From CAYNNQ01 sp964398785 (GTDB lineage: Bacteria; Desulfobacterota; Desulfovibrionia; Desulfovibrionales; Desulfonatronovibrionaceae): 41,309 nucleotides of DNA. The translations under genes and the position numbers were made by a program. Below, one piece after another: positions 33,834 to 41,309 of the stretch. Within the stretch, counting starts at the first letter, position 1; each line of letters opens with the position of its first letter. Below the pieces are notes generated by a model that saw nothing but the letters and a program-made list of their open reading frames with translations, had not been told where the DNA came from and ran no database searches. The stretch covers positions 1 to 41,309 of the forward strand of contig CAYNNQ010000025.1 of the NCBI GenBank assembly GCA_964398785.1, in the 5' to 3' direction.

Positions 33834-34043
33834 ATTTAGCGGACAATCAGGAGCTGCCCGCACAGTAAAGGCAGGGGGCGGTTTCCACCACAAAGAGCAC
33901 TAAGGACACGAAGGCTATGCTTGCTGAACTGCGGAGTCGGGCCGTTGGCTGTGCCATCAGGGGTCCATGCGGAACTCGGAGCCCGGCCCTGCTCCAGTCC
34001 ATCCGACGTAAAGTGTCCGACCCACGAACTGAACGGGATCAAG
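33801..34043 (+). repeat. Segmental direct duplication, copy B
   Basis: Matches 24629-24873, beginning inside the dedA coding sequence at ATTCTGAATATCG and continuing through a spacer and a degraded GxxExxY remnant. Short insertions and substitutions increase towards the right end. Confidence 0.88.
33917..34043 (+). pseudogene. Degraded GxxExxY-family remnant, copy B
   Basis: The frame starts MLAELRSRAVGCAIR as in copy A but then loses the family pattern by frame change after about 15 codons; the CACGAACTG block is still seen at DNA level. It has no remaining function that can be supported. The stretch 34044-34204 after it shows nothing I recognise. Confidence 0.6.
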
Positions 34044-34204
34044 TCCAAAGAAACAATGGAATTCCGGGAATCAGAATACTTTTTAAATCCCGCGGAAACC
34101 CCATTAGGGATCTTACCACCTCCCTACCGCCTGCACACAGGTGGTGCCATAAGTCTCCGGCTGTGAATCAATTGGGCAATAAAACCGGCAAGGTCAAAAT
34201 CAGC

Positions 34205-34594
34205 CTACTTTTGGCAGCGGCCCGGGAAAATGCCTCCCTTTTCATCGCCGCCCAGGAGGGTCTCAAACCGGGTGTTCGCCATGGAGTAGGACCACTTGCA
34301 ACCCGCGTTTCTGCGGGGCATGTCATACTTGTTGATGCACTTTTTCCGCGCCTCTTCATACCTTTTCATGCAGCCCTCGCGTTCCGGGTCGTACTCGGCC
34401 CGCACCGAGACTTGGCCCACTACTTCCCCGCTATCACAGACAATGCAGTCCACCTTAATATCGTCCATCCTTTCGCAGGTCTCCGCCGGCCCGCGTTCGG
34501 CGGCAAAGGCCGCACCAGTCAAGACTAGAACCGCCAGACAGGCCGCGAGTGCCGTTTTAAATAAATTCAAGCCGGATTTTTGTTGGATAATCAT
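34205..34594 (-). CDS. Small secreted cysteine-rich protein
   Basis: This 129-residue protein begins with a signal peptide (KTALAACLAVLVLTGAAFA, predicted cleavage before AERG) after an AAAGGAGGAG ribosome binding site, which decides the start at 34594 over longer frames. The mature part of about 98 residues has seven cysteines, two of them as CIVC, and no recognised domain. It may be a periplasmic, disulfide-bonded or metal-binding protein. It lies 159 bases downstream of the Lnt-like gene on the same strand and may share its transcript. Confidence 0.7.
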   Translation of the reverse strand: MIIQQKSGLNLFKTALAACLAVLVLTGAAFAAERGPAETCERMDDIKVDCIVCDSGEVVGQVSVRAEYDPEREGCMKRYEEARKKCINKYDMPRRNAGCKWSYSMANTRFETLLGGDEKGGIFPGRCQK

Positions 34595-34753
34595 GGCTCC
34601 TCCTTTTGTTGCTGATTTGCGAACAATATTTTCTTCCTTATCAGCATAATTCATTCCAAAAAAATAACACTCTGACAGGATTGTATAAAACATTTTAGTT
34701 TGCCGTAACTGTATCAACAAAATCCGAACATGCCAACAGTGTTGGCGCAAAGA

Positions 34754-36388
34754 TCAGTGGCACCGCCCTTCAGGGGGACGAAACGCAGCCGCCAGTAGCG
34801 CAATAGCCGCAAAAACGGCCGGGAGCCACAGCCAGGCATCACCCAGGCGCGCGTATATCGTCTTCATCTCCGGACAGTGCATCCGCGCCTGCCGGAAGGT
34901 GCGTTTGTACATCCCCGTTAGACTGCCGGGAACGATTTCCCCGGTGGCCCGGATATGCGCGCCAAATCCGGAGTTGGTGCAGCGCACCAGCGGACGGCGC
35001 TGCTCCACGGCCCGGAACAGGGCCAGGGCCAGGTGCAATTCCGCAGCCTTGGCCTGCACGAACCAGGCGTCGTCCGCAACATTGACCAGCGCCCGGGCCC
35101 CTTGTTCGACGCCTACCCGGGCAAGCTCCGCAAAGCCGCTCTCGAAACAGATAAGCGGCTGCACCTTTTTGCCGCCCGGGAGCTCCACCACCCCCGGACC
35201 CGGTCCGGGCGTGTACTCCAGCGTACGACCCACGGACGTTCTGAGCCACGGGCACGCCTCCTGAAACGGAGTCCGTTCCCCAAAGGGAACCAGCTTCGCC
35301 TTGCGGTAGGCCATGCGGCAATCATCTCCGTCCACCAGCCACAGGGAATTGTACATGGAATCTATTTTACGGGTATACATGCTGACTCCGCGACCGTCCT
35401 CACTCCCTGTTTCATGACGCACCACGGGGTTGTCCCCATAGTCGTTCTCCACGCAGGCAATAAGCACGGGTCCGCCCGAGGCCGGCTCCGCCCGGTGCAG
35501 ACGGTAACGGCGGAAATCCTCGCAGTCGCAGGCAACCCGGGTCGGGACCTCGGGCCAGAGGACCAGGTCGGCCGGGGGCAGCTCTGCCGCCGCCTTCCGC
35601 GTTGTCCTGAGCATGACCCCGACCGCGCCGACATAGGGGCCGGAAGTGTCCATACCCTTATGGCCCTTGATGGAGATGTTCGGCTGAATGGTCCGAATGG
35701 CCATGAAGTCGTCCTTGTCCGCTGTTTCGGCCAGTCGGCTAATGCCGTCCAGGCGCCAGGAACCGTAACCGAACAAGGCCGCCAGGATGAGGCCCAGCGC
35801 GGCCAGACTGGCAACCGCCCTGCGCGGCCTGCCCAGGCCGGCCAGTCCCTCGGCAAAAAGCCAGTTGACCAAAAACAAAAGGAAATTGATCAGGTGAAAG
35901 CCGCCAATATCCGCGGCCTGGATGGCCCGGGGCCAGGAATAGAGAATCAGGGCCGGGGAACCGGGGCACACAACCGGCCGCAAATAAACCACAAGCGCAA
36001 GAAGGGAGGCGCAAAAAAGAGGCTCCGGCGGCCTGCCCCGGCGGTTCATGAAGCCGCAGGCCAGTCCCAGAAGGGCGTAAGGCACTCCCTGGTACAGGCA
36101 GAAAAGGATTGTGGCGGCCAATGCACCGGGCCAGGGCCAATCCAGCAGGAAAATAAAGGAATTGTAGGCCCACCAGGCGGAAACGGCCCAGAAACCCGCC
36201 CCGCCGAGCCAGCCCAAGAACAGGCCGGACAAGGGCCGAACCCCGCGCAAAGCCAGGGCAAACGGTGCCAGGGCAATAAAAGGCAGCCACTTGCCGGGTC
36301 CCGAGGACGGACAGAGCCAGAGAAGTCCGATTGCGGCGGCAATCAGGGCCAAGCGCTTCAAGGCGGAAATTTTACTACCATCCCTCAA
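34754..36388 (-). CDS. Apolipoprotein N-acyltransferase family protein (Lnt-like)
   Basis: This 544-residue protein has about seven N-terminal membrane helices (residues 10-210) and a nitrilase-type domain. The Lnt triad is present: Glu280 in VLWPEVP, Lys363 in YRKAKLVPFGE and Cys414 in PLICFESGF. Lnt adds the third acyl chain to the N-terminal Cys of outer-membrane lipoproteins. Whether this is the housekeeping Lnt or a second copy cannot be decided from the window; its place beside Lgt-like and decarboxylase-like genes rather than ybeX or corC suggests a specialised paralog. The start is TTG 36388; no better ATG is in frame. Confidence 0.88.
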   Translation of the reverse strand: MRDGSKISALKRLALIAAAIGLLWLCPSSGPGKWLPFIALAPFALALRGVRPLSGLFLGWLGGAGFWAVSAWWAYNSFIFLLDWPWPGALAATILFCLYQGVPYALLGLACGFMNRRGRPPEPLFCASLLALVVYLRPVVCPGSPALILYSWPRAIQAADIGGFHLINFLLFLVNWLFAEGLAGLGRPRRAVASLAALGLILAALFGYGSWRLDGISRLAETADKDDFMAIRTIQPNISIKGHKGMDTSGPYVGAVGVMLRTTRKAAAELPPADLVLWPEVPTRVACDCEDFRRYRLHRAEPASGGPVLIACVENDYGDNPVVRHETGSEDGRGVSMYTRKIDSMYNSLWLVDGDDCRMAYRKAKLVPFGERTPFQEACPWLRTSVGRTLEYTPGPGPGVVELPGGKKVQPLICFESGFAELARVGVEQGARALVNVADDAWFVQAKAAELHLALALFRAVEQRRPLVRCTNSGFGAHIRATGEIVPGSLTGMYKRTFRQARMHCPEMKTIYARLGDAWLWLPAVFAAIALLAAAFRPPEGRCH

Positions 36389-36782
36389 TTTTCAACCCAC
36401 AATGCTTGCGGAGATTTGTATACTCTATATAGAAGCAGGTGGGTAAAAAAGCAAATCCAGCTTGGATCGGGCTGGATATATTCACGACATATTCAAAAAT
36501 ATTGAAAACATGCTGGAAAAAAGGGATTAGCCAGCCGCCGGAAGTGTTTGGGGTGGGGGTATGATAAAAGGTGCATCCAGGAGCCGTCTGCGGGAAGCAA
36601 GGTGGTACAGGCCTGACTTTACCCGTACTCCAGGCCGGTTTCCCGGACCATGTCCCGGATATTTCGAGCGGTTTTCCTCCCGATTCCCTTTATAATATCC
36701 GGCCAATTCCCGAGGTTTCAAAAGTGCTGCCGAGGTTCTCTCTAGGCCCAAATTCGACCATTTTAATTCTCGAATTGCGTCT
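36389..36782. other. Intergenic stretch holding one copy of a 42-bp repeat
   Basis: No supported gene is seen. The stretch must hold the promoter of the Lnt-like gene near its left end, where ATACTCTATATAGAAG is AT-rich, and it contains repeat copy 36697-36738. An open frame across 36527-36934 on the minus strand overlaps the end of the next gene out of frame and is not supported. Confidence 0.5.
36697..36738. repeat. 42-bp direct repeat, right copy relative to the AAA gene's 3' end
   Basis: A 42-base sequence beginning ATCCGGCCAATTCCCGAGG and ending GCCGAGGTTC is repeated exactly at 38456-38497. The octamer CCGAGGTT occurs twice inside each copy. Similarity stops abruptly on both sides. This copy lies 45 bases past the stop of the enclosed gene. 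Confidence 0.93.
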
Positions 36783-38348
36783 TTATCGGCAAATTTCCCA
36801 CTCCAATCCGGCCAGGTTGCGCTCGGTTGAATCAAAATCAATCCCCACCAGATAAACAGGCCTGCCGTCTTCTTTATACTTGCGCGCGTAGTCCCTGTCC
36901 TTGATCTGATCCAGGGCCCGGCCTTGGCCGTCAACCTTGAACTCGAGTATGAAAATGAAATCCTCCAGCCTCAGGGTAAGGTCGATGCGGCCTTTGTTGG
37001 TCACGTCCTCCGCGACTATATCCAGGCCCAGGCTGGCCAGATAGGCATAGATCACGCTGGCGTAATAGCCCTCATAGCTGCTTATGGTGTTGTTTACGTA
37101 ATTGGTGTACGGGATCGAGGCGAATAGGGATTTCAGAGTTTTTTCAAATCCGCTGAGATCACCCTGGGTAAGGAATTCATAGATATCACTTTGGAAATTG
37201 GCCTTCTCGCTTTCCTGCCCGGTCAAATAGCTGAGCACGAAATCATTGAATGAATATCGAGTCTCCAGGTTGGGAAAGCACAGCGTATACATGATGACCG
37301 CACCGGCGCGCGTCTGCTCTTTTATGGTCAAATACCCGGTCTGGAACAAAATGGGCTCCAGCCGGACATTCTCCAGATCATAGCTGTCGATCAGGCTTTC
37401 CGATACGCGCAGATCTTCCAGATTGGGGACGAAATAATTTTGTTTCTGCAGAAGTTTTATCAGAAAAGTAGGAGTGCCTGTGGTAAACCAGTAGTTTCTG
37501 AATATAAACTTATTTTTGATAAAAAGCAGGATATCAATAGGGTTATATACAGGATCGCCCATGAAATTGTATCCGTTGTACCACTGACGAACCTTATCCA
37601 TGTCCGCGCCCTGAAGATGGGCCGCGAATATAGTCTCCAGATCATTCTGGGTGTAGCCGCAGATATCGCAGGAATCCGGGTTCAGGGTAATGTCCTCGAG
37701 ATTGTTCAAGCCGCTGAACACCGATACTTTGGAGAACTTGCTCACTCCGGTCAGAAAAGCGAACCGGACATACTCGTCGCTGTCCTTGATGGTCGTGTAC
37801 AGGTCCCTCAAGACCTCCCGGCCCTGCGCGGCCACTTCCGGCTGATCCAGATTGTCCACGATCAGCTTGTCATACTCATCCACCAAAATAACCACTTTGC
37901 GGCCGTATTTTTCCCCGGCCTTTTCAATCAGCTCCCGAAAACAGCTCCCGATATTTTCCGGCTCCTCACAGGATATATCCAGACGGCGCTGATTCTGCTT
38001 CAAAATCCCGACCACGTCCTGCTTCATGTCCGCCAGGTCCCGGGCCACCCCGCCGAAACTGATCTTGATAACCGGCCGGGACTTTTCCCAGTCCCACTTG
38101 TCATGGATATAAAGCCCCCGGAAAAGCTCCTCCCGCCCCTCAAACAGGGCCTGCATGGTGGAGATGAGCAAGCTCTTGCCGAAGCGCCGCGGCCGGGAAA
38201 GGAAATAATAACTGCCCCGGTCGATCAAGTCCTTTATGTGGCGGGTTTTATCCACGTACACATAATCTTTTTCGCGTATCTTTTCAAAGGTCTGTATGCC
38301 TATGGGAAGCCGTGCCGGTTTAGTCACAATATCTTTTCCTGTCCGCAT
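36783..38348 (-). CDS. AAA-ATPase-like / PD-(D/E)XK nuclease superfamily protein
   Basis: This 521-residue protein belongs to the AAA-ATPase_like (PF09820) plus DUF1703 (PF08011) family. It opens with LPIGIQTFEKIREKDYVYVD and a Walker A form RPRRFGKS (residues 52-59). Walker B is VVILVDEYDKLI. The C-terminal PD-(D/E)XK core is GRIDLTLRLEDFIFILEFKV, with the Asp and Glu-x-Lys present. Such genes are spread irregularly and in many copies among anaerobes; their function is not established. Here it is a lone gene between two exact 42-bp direct repeats. Confidence 0.9.
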   Translation of the reverse strand: MRTGKDIVTKPARLPIGIQTFEKIREKDYVYVDKTRHIKDLIDRGSYYFLSRPRRFGKSLLISTMQALFEGREELFRGLYIHDKWDWEKSRPVIKISFGGVARDLADMKQDVVGILKQNQRRLDISCEEPENIGSCFRELIEKAGEKYGRKVVILVDEYDKLIVDNLDQPEVAAQGREVLRDLYTTIKDSDEYVRFAFLTGVSKFSKVSVFSGLNNLEDITLNPDSCDICGYTQNDLETIFAAHLQGADMDKVRQWYNGYNFMGDPVYNPIDILLFIKNKFIFRNYWFTTGTPTFLIKLLQKQNYFVPNLEDLRVSESLIDSYDLENVRLEPILFQTGYLTIKEQTRAGAVIMYTLCFPNLETRYSFNDFVLSYLTGQESEKANFQSDIYEFLTQGDLSGFEKTLKSLFASIPYTNYVNNTISSYEGYYASVIYAYLASLGLDIVAEDVTNKGRIDLTLRLEDFIFILEFKVDGQGRALDQIKDRDYARKYKEDGRPVYLVGIDFDSTERNLAGLEWEICR

Positions 38349-38713
38349 TGTGGTTACCGAAATCGTATTAACCCTTTCTATCCGCTTGCTATCCTTTGAG
38401 CAAGCCGGAACGCCTCTGTCAATCGCAAGGTAATTTCACGAGGAAATATTTTAAGATCCGGCCAATTCCCGAGGTTTCAAAAGTGCTGCCGAGGTTCGAC
38501 TTTATTCAATATCCCGGGACAAACTAGTTCTTATCCGGAAATTCAAAAATTTTCGGATTTAGAAATATCAGGTTTCCAATTCGGAAATGAGTTTTTTTCT
38601 GTTTAACAAGGAAATTGAGTAATTACGAGTGAGCGTATCCTAATACGTGATCGAATAATTACGAAAATTGACGCAGTTAAACCGAAAAGGGGCCATTTCC
38701 GGATGGAAACAAA
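38349..38713. other. Intergenic stretch holding the second 42-bp repeat
   Basis: No gene is supported. It holds the upstream region of the AAA-ATPase gene, repeat copy 38456-38497 and an AT-rich tract (38540-38640) with nothing I recognise. Confidence 0.5.
38456..38497. repeat. 42-bp direct repeat, copy upstream of the AAA gene
   Basis: Exact match to 36697-36738 in the same orientation, 108 bases before the start codon of the enclosed minus-strand gene. Confidence 0.93.
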
Positions 38714-39142
38714 CTAACTTCCCCAGACAAAGACCCGGAAGACCTGTATCCCGGTAAACACCTGCACGAGCACCAGCAGGAGCATCACGGTATTCAATCC
38801 GGCATGAACCAGCGGGAGAACCCGGCGCTTCTTTTTCCTTTTGTCCATGTACACCCCGGAAACAATGGCGAAAATTATAAACGGGACAAGTATCAAGGCT
38901 ATTTTCGCGTGCAGGCCGGTCAGGAAAATCCCGTTCCATTCGGAGTAAACCGCGAAAAATCCCCCGAAAAACCCTACAATCCAGATTATGGTCGCGACCA
39001 GGCCGTAGCGGACATGGTTTTTCCAGTCAAAAGGGCTTTTCCTTTTTAAGTGAACGGACTTGAAACGGTTCAGCCCCAGTTTAAACACGTAAAGCGCGAT
39101 AAGAAGGGCTATAAACTGAAGCAATGGGTGCATAACGAGCAT
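38714..39142 (-). CDS. Small four-helix membrane protein, DUF4079/cytochrome-b561-like
   Basis: This 142-residue protein has four predicted membrane helices (about residues 5-20, 45-65, 80-95, 112-130). Histidines at or near helix ends (LVMHPLLQ, KNHVRY, GLHAKI, PLVHAGL) suggest haem ligands as in DUF4079 or b561-type proteins. The ATG at 39142 is chosen because AAGGGA is seven bases upstream; the ATG two codons earlier is too close. No quinone or reductase partner is next to it. Confidence 0.65.
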   Translation of the reverse strand: MLVMHPLLQFIALLIALYVFKLGLNRFKSVHLKRKSPFDWKNHVRYGLVATIIWIVGFFGGFFAVYSEWNGIFLTGLHAKIALILVPFIIFAIVSGVYMDKRKKKRRVLPLVHAGLNTVMLLLVLVQVFTGIQVFRVFVWGS

Positions 39143-39225
39143 AAGCATTTCCCTTTTTTTCTAAGTCCTGTCCTCTGGCTTCGGCGAAATACTCTCTGCA
39201 GGGGGGTCTGAGTACCAATTACCCT

Positions 39226-40038
39226 TCAAATAATTTCAGTAAGCTCATAAGCGCGTGCATAGGGAATCAAGGCCCCGGTTCTGGATTTCCGCCAGACCTT
39301 TTCCCGGTGGGCTGCATCATATGCATCCCGCTCCTGCGGGAACCGCCGGGCGACCTGGTAAATCACGGCAAGCTCCTCATCCTGGAGCGGCTCGGCACCG
39401 CTTGAATCCGAATTCTTGATGGCCTGCAGCAGATCACTGTAATTGTTCAGTTGGGGGCCATATGGCAAGGACGCATAGCTGGCTCCGGTAAGTCCTCTGC
39501 CGATTTTCTTAAAAGCCAGCATATCCGCATACCAAAGATACTTGGACACAAACAAAAATCTGTCACCTTCCTGGAGCAGCTTCCTTTTCAGAATACCCTC
39601 CAGGGTCTCGGCCACCAGCTTAATCCGGGGAAGATCGATCTCCCGGTTGCCGTTGCAGCTACTGCAATCATTTCCCTGCAGGTGCATGCGCAAAAGCTTG
39701 TCCATGGATTGGCTCTGCACCGCCCCGGTCTCCCAGCGCTTAATGCTGGCTATACCCACCTGCAGATCGTCGGCCAGCTGATTTTGGGTCAAACCATTTG
39801 TCTCGCGAAGAGCCCGGATCTCCCGGCCGGTTAAAAGCCCCGCCTTGGCCCTGTAAGCGTCAGTCATGGCCCGCTGCACCTCACCGGCGCTTTGAACCGT
39901 TCCCGCTTCCAGGCCGCAATCCGGGCAAACATGGGCTTTGCAGGCATACTCAATATCTATGCCTTTAAAATTTTTTTGCTTATAAAGTTCCCTGGGCTGC
40001 AAACCGCAGGAACATTTGGGGCATTTTATTCCATTCAT
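39226..40038 (-). CDS. Zinc-finger / HTH / Panacea (SocA-like) antitoxin-type protein
   Basis: This 270-residue protein has three parts: an N-terminal four-cysteine zinc finger (Cys6, Cys9, Cys38, Cys41), an Xre-type helix-turn-helix (about residues 72-118, TGREIRALRETNGLTQNQLA), and a C-terminal Panacea/DUF4065 domain with FVSKYLWYADMLAFKKIGRG and SYASLPYGPQL. Panacea domains occur in antitoxins that neutralise many unrelated toxins. AAGGAG five bases before ATG 40038 decides the start. No small toxin gene is adjacent on either side, so the partner is missing, distant or one of the membrane or ATP-binding neighbours. Confidence 0.85.
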   Translation of the reverse strand: MNGIKCPKCSCGLQPRELYKQKNFKGIDIEYACKAHVCPDCGLEAGTVQSAGEVQRAMTDAYRAKAGLLTGREIRALRETNGLTQNQLADDLQVGIASIKRWETGAVQSQSMDKLLRMHLQGNDCSSCNGNREIDLPRIKLVAETLEGILKRKLLQEGDRFLFVSKYLWYADMLAFKKIGRGLTGASYASLPYGPQLNNYSDLLQAIKNSDSSGAEPLQDEELAVIYQVARRFPQERDAYDAAHREKVWRKSRTGALIPYARAYELTEII

Positions 40039-40254
40039 AAGATCTCCTTTTCCGGTCGATCCTTGTGCAAGGACACGAACCAAAGGGCCCGTAAACAAAT
40101 TTCCCCTTTTGGCGCCCCGATTTCCTGCGCGGCGAACTATTAAGAATTTCTTAAGAGTTCCCTCGGGGGCTCAACTCCACTTCCTCGTGGATAGTGCACA
40201 TACTCATGAAGGGAGTCGTTTATTTCATTTGTCCTGAATTCCGGCCCAACAACT

Positions 40255-41309
40255 TCATTTCGGGCTCTTTTTCATATTTTGAAGATAGTTGCGTCCGGCC
40301 TGGGTCAACCTGTACTTCTGAAACTTGCTCTTGGGAGCTTGGGGGATCGTCCGCTCCATCAAGCCCGCATCAAGTGCTGGATTTAAATAGTATTTCCGAA
40401 AGTGTTCACGGTCCTTGAGTCCTAGCCTATCTTGCATTTCTTGCCGGGATAACGGCTGGATACAGATTTTGAGAAGCTGTTCGACTTGCGGGGCACCATG
40501 CGGGGTGACTTGCACGGTATCATGCATGGTGTCATGCATGCCATGATGCATGGTATCTTGCGGGGTCACCCACTTCTCCTCCGGAATGCGGAATACGACC
40601 ACAAATGACCCGGCTTGATTGAAAAACTCCGGAGCCGGCAATCCCGCTTTATCCAACAGCTCCATAATCCTGAGGGTTTCCCGGCCCCATGTCTTAAAAA
40701 TCCCCCGTCGGTAAAAGACCTTGGCCATGAGCGGGTTCCAGGGCCGTGAGCAATGAGGCCTTTTCAGCTGCTCCGGGGTCAAGCCAAAGGGCAACTCCCC
40801 CGGGCTGGCAACTTCCAAGCGATCATCAAACAAGGCCACACTCACCGATCCACCAAAATCACTGTAATCGCGGTGACATAAAGCGTTGGCCAATGCTTCC
40901 CGCAAGGCATCCGGCGGAAAATGGGGCTCATCGACTCGTTCGAAGACCGCCGGTTCTATACGTCCGGCTATGGGCAAATGATCCCGGAAAAAGCGCTGGG
41001 CCTTGATAAGCAAGGAAAAAGAGTTGCCGAACTCCTTCCTGTTATCCAGAAAACATGTCTTGTCCCGGCCCTTGAACCTGGCCAGGCTTAGTTGACACTG
41101 GGGAAAAGATGGCAAGCACCGCTCTGGCAAAAGAAAAAGTGCTGCAGCCGCATTGAGCAGGCGATCATTCTCATCCAGCAAGCCAAGCCCCCGCAACAGA
41201 TCCAGGGGAGACCGCACTCCCGGATCGTCCAGTCGTTGACGACGAACGGCTTCCTCCACAGTCCGGATGATCTCGTTGTGATCAAGGTCTTCAAGGCGCA
41301 GTTGAGCAG
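40255..41309 (-). CDS. RecG-C-terminal-like ATP-binding protein, cut at window edge
   Basis: The frame stays open to the right edge, so the N-terminus (probably with an AlbA_2/Schlafen DNA-binding domain) is outside. The visible part contains DALREALANALCHRDYSDFG, DRLEVASPGELPFGLTPEQL and RNPLMAKVF-like WNPLMAKVFYRRG, typical of the HATPase_c_4 domain of ATP-dependent helicase RecG-like regulators. A linker of repeats built on HDTMH/TPQ (about 40500-40570) joins it to a C-terminal winged-helix region ending KYRLTQAGRNYLQ. It is possibly a transcriptional or phage-defence-linked regulator; function is not established. Confidence 0.82.
   Translation of the reverse strand, partial: AQLRLEDLDHNEIIRTVEEAVRRQRLDDPGVRSPLDLLRGLGLLDENDRLLNAAAALFLLPERCLPSFPQCQLSLARFKGRDKTCFLDNRKEFGNSFSLLIKAQRFFRDHLPIAGRIEPAVFERVDEPHFPPDALREALANALCHRDYSDFGGSVSVALFDDRLEVASPGELPFGLTPEQLKRPHCSRPWNPLMAKVFYRRGIFKTWGRETLRIMELLDKAGLPAPEFFNQAGSFVVVFRIPEEKWVTPQDTMHHGMHDTMHDTVQVTPHGAPQVEQLLKICIQPLSRQEMQDRLGLKDREHFRKYYLNPALDAGLMERTIPQAPKSKFQKYRLTQAGRNYLQNMKKSPK

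Noticed and set aside
34955..36505. Long plus-strand open frame of 516 codons
   Set aside because: It lies antisense to the Lnt-like gene, whose triad and membrane helices are intact. The plus-strand translation is low-complexity, Gly/Pro/Gln-rich and has no family features.
36527..36934. Minus-strand frame of 135 codons crossing a 42-bp repeat
   Set aside because: It overlaps the end of the AAA-ATPase gene out of frame and shows no domain.
37440..38399. Plus-strand open frame of 319 codons
   Set aside because: Antisense shadow of the AAA-ATPase gene; no motifs and no ribosome binding site.

Overview
The window reads as chromosome of a sulfate-reducing deltaproteobacterium of the order Desulfovibrionales, perhaps near Desulfohalobiaceae (genus not determinable by eye). 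This rests on gene order: hrcA-grpE-dnaK, a GrpE with an N-terminal cysteine cluster, and the tightly packed chain gatC-gatA-mnmA-mtaB-DUF4416-yicC-remA-gmk-pyrF-TPR-HDOD-recJ.

Region 1 (1-21360) is core genome, all genes on the plus strand apart from a cut tRNA-Val(CAC) at the left edge. It holds a small cyclic-nucleotide-binding protein, two dTDP-rhamnose genes (rfbB, rfbD), the heat-shock set hrcA-grpE-dnaK closed by a strong terminator, a LpoA-like lipoprotein, and a long operon-like run for tRNA charging and modification, nucleotide metabolism, recombination and a Na/phosphate-type transporter.

Region 2 (21360-41309) is accessory. Genes are on both strands, non-coding stretches are longer, and repeats and gene relics are frequent. 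It holds a MntA/HepT toxin-antitoxin pair, an NSS-family transporter, an AraC regulator followed by a flavodoxin-ferredoxin protein and an amidase, and a lipid or envelope block. That block has a Lgt-like membrane protein, a phosphatidylserine-decarboxylase-like enzyme, a 795-residue protein of unknown function, a DedA protein, a Cys-rich secreted protein and a Lnt-like N-acyltransferase. After it come an AAA-ATPase/PD-(D/E)XK protein between two exact 42-bp direct repeats, a DUF4079-like membrane protein, a zinc-finger/HTH/Panacea antitoxin-like protein and a cut RecG-C-terminal-like ATP-binding protein.

The most notable observation is that the Lgt-like/decarboxylase/unknown/DedA cluster (28376-33833) has a collapsed second copy at 21665-21864. 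There the 3' end of a Lgt-like gene and the 3' end of a dedA gene lie back to back in the same order and orientation as the outer ends of the intact cluster, and everything between is missing. This suggests the four genes were once duplicated as a unit, and it supports treating them as one module. Separately, the intact dedA has had its 3' end replaced by the 3' end of the NSS transporter gene, inside a ~245-bp segmental duplication. Two MITE-like inverted-repeat elements sit directly downstream of dnaK and of the Na/Pi transporter.
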